From an uncultured Lachnospiraceae bacterium (GTDB lineage: Bacteria > Bacillota > Clostridia > Lachnospirales > Lachnospiraceae): DNA of 26,915 nt. The notes under the pieces were generated by a model that saw nothing but the letters and a program-made list of their open reading frames with translations, did not search any database and had not been told where the DNA came from. The stretch spans positions 1-26,915 of the forward strand of contig CACZQU010000297.1 of NCBI GenBank assembly GCA_902783305.1, written 5' to 3'. Shown in pieces: positions 8,210 through 14,302 of this stretch. How positions within the stretch are numbered: position 1 is the stretch's first letter; each line of letters starts with the position of its first letter. Position numbers and translations under genes: made by a program.

Positions 8210-8917
8210 TCATAACTGCCTGGTCAGCTCCGCTCTGAGCGCCATCATCTCACGAATACTCGGAATCATCTGATCGCCCTTTTTCAGACAGGTGCTGCCT
8301 ATGACAAACTGGTCCGCAAGATCCACCCCATAGGTGCGGACCACTTCGGGTGATATCCTTCCGTCGAGCGAGATTTTTGTGCCCAGACCTCTTTCCCGGA
8401 TCATCTGCTTCAGTTCCCGGATCTTTCTGTCTCCATACGGCACCGGTTTTTCGCCTTTGACAAAGGCGTAACCCGGATTGATCAGCATTAAAAGAACGGT
8501 ATCGCATTTTTCCAGAACATATTCAAGCGCGCTCAGCGGAGTGGCGGGCTTCAACGCCACACCAGCCCTTACACCTTTCGCGTGAATTCTGTTCAGCATA
8601 CCGTCGATGTGCGGCTGAGTTTCCGCATGAAAGATGATCTGCTGCACACCGATATCCAGAAGTTCATCAATAAAATAATCCTGTTCGGTGACCATTACAT
8701 GACAGTCAAAAGCGAGACTGGTCTTCTCACGCAGCTGACGGACAGTCTCAAGGCCAAGAGGCATACTCGGGCTGAAATGGCCGTCCAGGATATCTACGTG
8801 GAGCATTTCTATTCCCTCTGCTTCCAGAATCCTGACCTGGCTTTCCAGATTGCACAGATCCAGAGTAATCAGCGAGGGAGTATACATACAGGGTTTTTCC
8901 CAAACATCATTCATCAT
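8210..8917 (-). CDS. Ribulose-phosphate 3-epimerase-fold protein (possibly allulose-6-phosphate 3-epimerase-like), divergent
   Basis: A 235-residue TIM barrel of the ribulose-phosphate 3-epimerase superfamily. The metal/catalytic residues expected of the family are present: H40 and D42 in MLHVDILDGHFSP, H73 in FDCHVMV, and D185 in ISLDGRIS. Two usual features are changed. The DGG of the phosphate-binding loop is DGR (185-187), and the PGFxGQ loop is PGYAFVKGEK (148-157). These changes suggest a substrate other than ribulose 5-phosphate, such as D-allulose 6-phosphate or another ketohexose phosphate (inference). The start is ATG 8917, or 8914 next to it, downstream of GAGGAGGGG; the frame stays open to 9019 but that overlaps the kinase. 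It follows the kinase gene by 17 bp. Hexulose-phosphate synthase was considered and does not match. Confidence 0.8.
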   Translation of the reverse strand: MMNDVWEKPCMYTPSLITLDLCNLESQVRILEAEGIEMLHVDILDGHFSPSMPLGLETVRQLREKTSLAFDCHVMVTEQDYFIDELLDIGVQQIIFHAETQPHIDGMLNRIHAKGVRAGVALKPATPLSALEYVLEKCDTVLLMLINPGYAFVKGEKPVPYGDRKIRELKQMIRERGLGTKISLDGRISPEVVRTYGVDLADQFVIGSTCLKKGDQMIPSIREMMALRAELTRQL

Positions 8918-8934
8918 ACCGTGGCTGCCCCTCC

Positions 8935-9876
8935 TCAGCTTTGGCGCGCCAGTTCTGCTTCGATCTGCTCTCTTGCAGGAAGTGAAGAGATGCCGCCCTT
9001 TTTCTGTACACAGATCCATCCGCTGACATTGCCGTAGTTCATTGCCGTACGTATGATCTCTCCGGTAATATCTTCAGCTTTTTGTACGCCCTGCAGGCGG
9101 AGGCTGGAAAGGAACCCGCCCCAGAATGCATCGCCGGCGCCTGTTGCATCAACACAGACCGCTTTTCTTCCGGGGATTTCAAAGATTTCCTCCTCAAAGA
9201 AACAGCGCGCTCCCCGCGAGCCAAGCGTTTCCACAATCAGCCGGATGTTGTATTTCCTGAGCAGGGAAGGAAGGTTGTCTTCTCCGCCCATCATCTCAAC
9301 CTCTTCTTCCGAAATCTTAAGGATATCGATATAAGGCAGGACCTCAAACACCTTGTCTGCACAAGCTTTCACATCATCATTCCACATCAGGTTTCTGTAG
9401 TTTACATCAAAGCTGACAAGCTTATGGTTTTCGGAGCCCAGCCGAAGCGCTTTGACGGTTGCCTCAGCTTCCGGTGAAGCGGAAAGAGAGCAGGAGCCTG
9501 CATGAACAATCACCGTGTTCTTTATATCTTCTTCCCTGACATCCTCCTCGGAGAGGAACATATCGGCACCCGGCTTTCTGGCAAAGGTAAAGCTGCGGTC
9601 ACCATCTTCCGTAAGTGTAACAAAAGCCATCGTTGTGACAGCCTCTTTGTAAAAATCCTGTTTCAGTCTTCTGACCTGATACTGCTCCAACGTATCCGCC
9701 AGAAAACGGCCGAAGTCATCATCACCAAGACAGCAAAGCATCCCGGCAGCCAGACCGTTTCTGGAAACAGCACAGGCTACATTGGCAGGCGCTCCGCCGG
9801 CATTTCTTATATAACTGGCCTCTTCCATTCCGGGAATAAAATCAATTACCATTTCGCCGATACTGAATAAATCCAT
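8935..9876 (-). CDS. PfkB-family carbohydrate kinase (fructokinase-like), first gene of the sugar operon
   Basis: A 313-residue ribokinase-fold sugar kinase. The N-terminal PfkB signature region is GGAPANVACAVSRNG (about 27-41) and the C-terminal signature is VDATGAGDAFWGGF with the catalytic Asp near residue 249 and the anion hole GAGD. The RKPGADMFL segment resembles fructokinase-type members. It should phosphorylate a ketose, such as fructose, allulose or xylulose, using ATP in the cytoplasm. The start was set at ATG 9876 because GAGGAGT lies 8 nt upstream; the TTG at 9882 would sit only 2 nt from it. It is the first gene after the promoter at 9955-9983, and the downstream genes follow within 4-48 bp until the permease. 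Confidence 0.88.
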   Translation of the reverse strand: MDLFSIGEMVIDFIPGMEEASYIRNAGGAPANVACAVSRNGLAAGMLCCLGDDDFGRFLADTLEQYQVRRLKQDFYKEAVTTMAFVTLTEDGDRSFTFARKPGADMFLSEEDVREEDIKNTVIVHAGSCSLSASPEAEATVKALRLGSENHKLVSFDVNYRNLMWNDDVKACADKVFEVLPYIDILKISEEEVEMMGGEDNLPSLLRKYNIRLIVETLGSRGARCFFEEEIFEIPGRKAVCVDATGAGDAFWGGFLSSLRLQGVQKAEDITGEIIRTAMNYGNVSGWICVQKKGGISSLPAREQIEAELARQS

Positions 9877-9927
9877 TTTCAATTACTCCTCGTGGCATAT
9901 AGACTGCGTGTATATAGGGTTCCGGAA

Positions 9928-9948
9928 TTAGTTTGTTCAATTAACTAT
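9928..9948. promoter_or_regulatory. Candidate ROK/XylR-type operator over the transcription start
   Basis: A 19-bp imperfect palindrome, TAGTT...AACTA (9929-9947), pairs 7 of 9 positions around a central C at 9938. On the plus strand its left arm is TTAGTTTGTT (9928-9937), identical to the half-site I recall for Bacillus XylR operators; the right arm AATTAACTAT matches the opposite half at 7 of 10. It overlaps the predicted start point (about 9948), a typical repression position. Binding by the ROK protein encoded at 693-1859 is inferred. Confidence 0.6.
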
Positions 9949-9954
9949 ATAAAA

Positions 9955-9983
9955 AATATACATGCAGTTGCTTTTGATGTCAA
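9955..9983 (-). promoter_or_regulatory. Sigma-A promoter of the sugar operon
   Basis: On the minus strand, -35 TTGACA (9983-9978) and -10 TATATT (9960-9955) are separated by exactly 17 nt. The start would fall near 9948, giving an untranslated leader of about 70 nt before the kinase ATG. The boxes lie between the terminator-like hairpin and the candidate operator. A match this close to consensus in an AT-rich gap directly before the first gene is convincing, though unproven. Confidence 0.8.
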
Positions 9984-9995
9984 TAAAAATATGGT

Positions 9996-10019
9996 AATCT
10001 GCCGCCTTTTTGGCAGATT
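9996..10019 (-). terminator. Terminator-like hairpin downstream of topB
   Basis: A perfect 8-bp stem pairs AATCTGCC (9996-10003) with GGCAGATT (10012-10019) around an 8-nt loop. On the minus strand it is followed, after about 6 nt, by a T tract (ATTTTT). It lies 205 bp past the topB stop and 13 bp upstream of the -35 box of the sugar operon, so it probably insulates that promoter from read-through. The offset T tract makes it weaker than a textbook terminator. Confidence 0.6.
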
Positions 10020-10183
10020 GTACAGCATTGGCTTAGTGGTTTTGGTACTATTTTCAGTCCATGCCTTCTCTTTTCACTGGCTATGCCGGTTCTGCCTGTT
10101 ATTGGATACTGTTCATGTCTGACCGTAAAGCTGCGCGCGGGAAAGATCAGATAACCCATGAGCAGGACCTGAGGAAGCGCGAA

Positions 10184-10208
10184 GCGCGGAACAATCCGCA
10201 GGAGTCAT
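10184..10208 (+). repeat. 25-nt dispersed repeat, copy 1 (near topB 3' end)
   Basis: This 25-nt segment is identical to the reverse complement of 22679-22703. Its core GCGGAACAATCCGC can form a 5-bp stem (GCGGA/TCCGC) with an ACAA tetraloop, followed by AGGAGTCAT. It begins 17 bp beyond the topB stop codon. The rest of the 10020-10183 gap shows no credible gene; ACTGTTCA at 10108-10115 also occurs in the inverted ends of the element at 18361-18448, so the gap may hold a decayed repeat. Confidence 0.7.
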
Positions 10209-10224
10209 TTTGCACTGCAATCAT

Positions 10225-12423
10225 CTATAGATCCAGACCTGACAGCGCCTGTGAAAACGCATCATTCAAAGGTGCCTCCGCCTCTTTTTTCTGTTTCTGC
10301 AGATATCTCGCGACATCCGCTTTTTTCACTCCGGCGCCTTCCTTCTGCCTCCTTGCCTGAAAAGCAGAAAGCCTCTCTTTGTATCCGCAGGCACAGACAA
10401 ACGTTTCTTCCTTCCCCTTCATGATCAGCTCCATTCGCTTATGACAGTTGGGGCAGCGGGCATTTGTCGTCCGGGCAATGGTTTCCCGGTAGCCGCATTC
10501 CCGGTCCTGGCACACCAGGAGTCTGCTGTTTTTGCCATTGACGGCCAGCAGTCTTTTTCCACATTCCGGGCAGATTTTGTTAGTCATGTTTTCATGGCGG
10601 TAAGTGCCTTTTCCGCTTTTTATTTCCTCCACGATCCGCGCGGTATATCCTTCAATATCGGACAGAAAGACCTGCTGCTTCAGCTTTCCGCCCGCGATAT
10701 CCGACAGCTTCATTTCCCAGGAGGCGGTAAGCTCCGGTTTTCTCAGGTCATCCGGCACCAGCTCCAGAAGCTGCTTCGCTTTGGCTGTCAGCCAGATTTC
10801 GCTGCCTCTTTTTTCCATCAGAAAACTGGAAAAAAGCTTCTCCATGATATCTGCCCGGGTGGCGACTGTCCCGAGGCCGCCGGTCTCTCCCAGGGTTTTT
10901 GCCGCTTTTTTGTCCTGGCTTTCCAGAAAATGCACCGGGTTTTCCATGGCAGCGAGGAGAGTCGCCTCCGTAAAGCGTTTCGGGGGTTTCGTCTTTCCGC
11001 TTCTGACACTGATCCGGTCAATCTTCAGCCTCTGCCCCTGTTTCACCTGCGGAAGGCTTTGGGATCCCCCGTCCTGCCAGTCATCCGTATCCTCCTCATC
11101 CTCTTCCGGCAGACCTTCCGTGTAAACAGCGCGCCATCCCGGATCCGTGACGATCTGGCCCTTGGCATAAAAGGAAAATCCGCCTGAACGGCCTTCCATG
11201 GAAGCCTCCTCATAGATACAGGACGGGGAAAGGACAGCCAGGAAACGGCGCACCACCATGTCGTAGATTCTCCGCTCCTCGTTGGTCATATGGTCCAGCT
11301 GAACATATTGCTCCGTAGGGATGATGGCATGGTGATCCGTCACCTTCGCGTCATCGACAAAGCTCTTATCCGCCCTGACCGGCTTACGTGAAAGCGGACC
11401 GGCAATTGCCCGGTATGGACCGACACTGACGGCTTCAAGTCGCTCACGGATAGTCGGGACGACATCCTTGGTCAGATATCTCGAATCCGTACGGGGATAG
11501 GTCAGCACCTTATGATTTTCATACAGGCGCTGCATAATATCCAGGGTTTGCTTCGGGGAATAGCCGAACCGCTGGCTGGCTTCCTTCTGCAGGGTGGTCA
11601 GGTCATACAGGCCCGGAGCAGGTACCGTTTTTTTCCTTTTTGTTACGCTGACCAGGTCAAAGGGACCCTTTCCCGCTTTCTGCAATACCTCCTCGGCCCG
11701 CTCCTTCTGGAACGTGCGGGTCCCGCCGGTTTTTGCATCCTTCCACCAAAAGCGTATGCCCTCCGCTTCAAGGACAACGCCGTAATAGTCTTTTGGGGAA
11801 AAGGAACGGATCTCCTCCTCCCTTTTTCTGACGATGGCGAGGGTCGGAGTCTGTACCCGCCCGCAGGAGAGCTGTGCATTGTATTTGCAGGTCAGCGCTC
11901 TGGTTCCGTTCATCCCCACCAGCCAGTCTGCCTGGGCACGGGCGCTGGCCGCCCGGTACAGATTGTCATACTCATGACCGTTTCTGAGGGAAGCGAAGCC
12001 TTCCCGGATGGCTCTGTCCGTCACGGAGGAAATCCACAGCCTGCGTATGGGCTTACGGCAGCCTGACTTTTCCAGAATCCACCTTGCGACCAGTTCACCC
12101 TCCCGGCCGGCGTCGGTGGCAATAATCACATCTTCCACATCCTGCCGGAACAGCTGGTTTTTCACTGCCTGATACTGTTTCTGGGTCTGAGGGATCACCA
12201 CCAGCTTGTGTTCCTTTGGGATCATCGGCAGAGTCCCCATCTCCCATTTCTCATATTTTCTGTCATAGGCTTCCGGATCAGCAAGGGTGACAAGGTGTCC
12301 CAAAGCCCAGGTCACGATATAACGATCTCCTTCCATCGCCCCGTTCTGTTTCCTGCTGCAGCCCAGAACCCGGGCAATATCCCTGGCTACGGAAGGCTTT
12401 TCTGCCAGTACTACCGATTTCAT
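10225..12423 (-). CDS. topB: DNA topoisomerase III
   Basis: A 732-residue type IA topoisomerase that relaxes and decatenates DNA by single-strand passage. The Toprim domain is at the N-terminus (LAEKPSVARDIARVLG at 6-21; the acidic motif ATDAGREGE at 102-110). The catalytic tyrosine is Y309 in LTYPRTDSRYL. The C-terminus carries two Cys4-type zinc-binding modules: CPECGKR...CQDREC and CPNCHKR...CACGY. The length and the tail match chromosomal Firmicute TopB. ATG 12423 was chosen because GGAGG is about 11 nt upstream; the in-frame GTG at 12432 is too close to it. The gene follows the small 104-residue gene by 17 bp, so they are probably one transcript with radA. Confidence 0.96.
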   Translation of the reverse strand: MKSVVLAEKPSVARDIARVLGCSRKQNGAMEGDRYIVTWALGHLVTLADPEAYDRKYEKWEMGTLPMIPKEHKLVVIPQTQKQYQAVKNQLFRQDVEDVIIATDAGREGELVARWILEKSGCRKPIRRLWISSVTDRAIREGFASLRNGHEYDNLYRAASARAQADWLVGMNGTRALTCKYNAQLSCGRVQTPTLAIVRKREEEIRSFSPKDYYGVVLEAEGIRFWWKDAKTGGTRTFQKERAEEVLQKAGKGPFDLVSVTKRKKTVPAPGLYDLTTLQKEASQRFGYSPKQTLDIMQRLYENHKVLTYPRTDSRYLTKDVVPTIRERLEAVSVGPYRAIAGPLSRKPVRADKSFVDDAKVTDHHAIIPTEQYVQLDHMTNEERRIYDMVVRRFLAVLSPSCIYEEASMEGRSGGFSFYAKGQIVTDPGWRAVYTEGLPEEDEEDTDDWQDGGSQSLPQVKQGQRLKIDRISVRSGKTKPPKRFTEATLLAAMENPVHFLESQDKKAAKTLGETGGLGTVATRADIMEKLFSSFLMEKRGSEIWLTAKAKQLLELVPDDLRKPELTASWEMKLSDIAGGKLKQQVFLSDIEGYTARIVEEIKSGKGTYRHENMTNKICPECGKRLLAVNGKNSRLLVCQDRECGYRETIARTTNARCPNCHKRMELIMKGKEETFVCACGYKERLSAFQARRQKEGAGVKKADVARYLQKQKKEAEAPLNDAFSQALSGLDL

Positions 12424-12440
12424 GATATGCACGCCTCCGG

Positions 12441-12755
12441 TCAGGAACGGCTGTCCGGACCGATCTCATAAATCGGATCATCATTCCGGATCCCGTTGGC
12501 GATCGCCATCAGTTCGCTTTTCGCTCTGTCCAGGGAGCTGAACTGCCCCAGAATCATTTCTGAAGGCCCAAAAAGGCCATCCTGCTCTGAAACCATTTTC
12601 CGCCCGGAAGCTACCAGGAGATATTTTGTCTCCAGGACCGGTTCAGGTGCGGTAAACATACGGGAATTTTCTCCCACTTTTACTTTGCGCTTCTGGATCT
12701 CCAGATCTCCCACTTCTGTCAGTATCATCTTGTTCTGGCTGAAAATATACATCAT
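12441..12755 (-). CDS. Hypothetical 104-residue protein between radA and topB
   Basis: I do not recognise this protein. It starts MMYIFSQNKMILTEVGDLEIQ at ATG 12755 (or 12752) behind an AAGGGGGAA site and ends 17 bp before topB. It looks soluble, with no signal peptide or membrane segment, a beta-rich first half and a helical segment near the C-terminus (SSLDRAKSELMAIANGI). Coding status is supported by the ribosome binding site, the position inside a compact same-strand cluster and the lack of a competing frame. The sentence-like pattern of short beta strands suggests a small regulatory or binding fold, but no function can be assigned. The 101-bp gap on its upstream side contains only short GC-rich stems with no T tract. 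Confidence 0.7.
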   Translation of the reverse strand: MMYIFSQNKMILTEVGDLEIQKRKVKVGENSRMFTAPEPVLETKYLLVASGRKMVSEQDGLFGPSEMILGQFSSLDRAKSELMAIANGIRNDDPIYEIGPDSRS

Positions 12756-12856
12756 TTCCCCCTTTCCCGGGTATGGATCGGTAAGGATCCAGCCCTGCAG
12801 TCTTCATCGGTCCGGCCCTGCCTGTGCCGCGTTGCCGCCTCCCGGCAGCGCAGGTT

Positions 12857-14230
12857 TTACTGCAGGTCCTTTACTACCGCGATCGCTTCCCTGAGCCAGG
12901 AAACATACAGCAGGCGGATCCCCTCCGTCTGACCCACATTTCTCCTGCATACAGAAGGCAGGATGACAGCCTTAAAGCCCAGCTTCTTTGCTTCGGCCAC
13001 CCTCTGGGACGCCATACTGACCGAGCGGATTTCCCCGCTCAGTCCGATCTCTCCAAAAACCATCACATCGTCCGGGATCGCAAAATCCGAGAAGCTGGAG
13101 ACCACCGCCAGGGCGATGCCCAGGTCTATGGCCGGTTCATTCATCCGGATCCCGCCCGCGATATTGACATAGGCATCCGACTCTGACAGATGCTGCCCTG
13201 CTTTTTTTTCGAGAACAGCCATCAGAAGATTGACCCGGTTGTAATCCGTCCCCACTGCGGTCCGCCGGGGAAGGCCGAAATTGCTTCGGCATACCAGAGC
13301 CTGTACCTCCACAAGCAGTGGTCTTGTCCCTTCCATGGCACAGCTTACCACTGACCCGGAGGTTCCTGTCGGTTTCCCGTCCAGCATGTATTCCGACGGA
13401 TTGGCAACCTCCTCCAGCCCTGAGCTTTTCATCTCAAATACACCGATTTCGTTTGTGGAACCAAAGCGGTTTTTCACTGCTCTCAGGATCCGGTAGGAAA
13501 CAAAGCGGTCTCCTTCAAAATATAATACGGTGTCTACCATATGTTCCAGTACTCTGGGTCCGGCTACATTGCCCTCCTTCGTGACGTGGCCGACAATAAA
13601 GACCGTGATTCCCTGCCCTTTCGCGATCTGCATCAGGACATTGGTCGATTCCCTTACCTGGGAAACGCTTCCGGGCGCTGAGCCGATTTCCTCATCATAC
13701 ATCGTCTGAATGGAATCAATCACTGCGACGCCTGGCTTCTCTGCGAGCAGTACCTCCCGGATCCGGGAAAGATCTGTCTCGCAAAGAAGCTTCAGATGAT
13801 CAGTGAACTCTCCGATTCTGGACGCCCGCAGCCTGATCTGGCGCAGGGATTCCTCTCCGGAAATATAGAGGACCGGAATCTGACGGGCGGAAAGATTGCG
13901 GCAGACCTGTAAAAGAAGGGTCGATTTGCCAATCCCCGGATCACCACCCACAAGCACAAGAGAGCCAGGGACGATCCCGCCTCCCAGCACCCTGTCAAGT
14001 TCCCCAAGGCCGGATGTCTCTCTCTCATCCTCCCCTGCCGGGATGTCCCCAAGGACATACGGCCGGTTTTTTGCTCCTGCGCCTGCGGCTTGGACGGCGG
14101 ATGTCCCGGAAGCTGCCGCAGGCTCCTCAACAAAGGTATTCCATTCCCTGCAGCCGGGACACTGCCCCATCCATTTGGAGGATTCGAACCCGCACTCCTT
14201 GCAAAAGTAGACGATCTTTTTCTTTGGCAT
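12857..14230 (-). CDS. radA: DNA repair protein RadA/Sms
   Basis: A 457-residue protein of standard RadA length, which helps branch migration and processing of recombination intermediates. The N-terminal Cys4 zinc finger is C10, C13, C24 and C27 (FCKECGF...GQCPGC). The RecA-like ATPase follows, with Walker A GGDPGIGKST (95-104) and the RadA-specific KNRFG motif in AVKNRFGSTNEIGVFEM. The C-terminal third is the Lon-protease-like domain (AGGIRMNEPAIDLGIALAVVSS, FGEIGLSGEIRSV). ATG 14230 was preferred over the in-frame GTG 14251 because a GGTGGAG site precedes it and it starts directly at the conserved N-terminus. It follows clpC by 72 bp, as in many Firmicutes. Confidence 0.96.
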   Translation of the reverse strand: MPKKKIVYFCKECGFESSKWMGQCPGCREWNTFVEEPAAASGTSAVQAAGAGAKNRPYVLGDIPAGEDERETSGLGELDRVLGGGIVPGSLVLVGGDPGIGKSTLLLQVCRNLSARQIPVLYISGEESLRQIRLRASRIGEFTDHLKLLCETDLSRIREVLLAEKPGVAVIDSIQTMYDEEIGSAPGSVSQVRESTNVLMQIAKGQGITVFIVGHVTKEGNVAGPRVLEHMVDTVLYFEGDRFVSYRILRAVKNRFGSTNEIGVFEMKSSGLEEVANPSEYMLDGKPTGTSGSVVSCAMEGTRPLLVEVQALVCRSNFGLPRRTAVGTDYNRVNLLMAVLEKKAGQHLSESDAYVNIAGGIRMNEPAIDLGIALAVVSSFSDFAIPDDVMVFGEIGLSGEIRSVSMASQRVAEAKKLGFKAVILPSVCRRNVGQTEGIRLLYVSWLREAIAVVKDLQ

Positions 14231-14302
14231 GGATGCTCCACCTGCTTTCACTTATGACTGTACCGATGTTTTCCACCCGGCCGGCTCCTGTCAGAATACA
14301 GC

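Noticed and set aside
8210..8917. Hexulose-6-phosphate synthase as identity of the barrel protein beside the PHI-like gene
   Set aside because: The HVDILDGHF, DCHVMV and LDGRIS motifs belong to the RPE family; the HPS-type N-terminus and DLKTMD-like motif are absent.
9963..9976. Possible catabolite-response (cre) site in the promoter spacer, CAAAAGCAACTGCA on the minus strand
   Set aside because: Only about 8 of 14 positions fit the cre consensus and the central CG is missing.
9892..10122. Plus-strand frame of 76 codons in the sugar operon control region
   Set aside because: It overlaps the promoter, operator and terminator and has no recognisable sequence or ribosome binding site.
12756..12856. 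GC-rich stems (TGCCG/CGGCA and GGATC/GATCC) after radA as a terminator
   Set aside because: The stems are only 5 bp, no T tract follows, and the next genes are closely spaced on the same strand.
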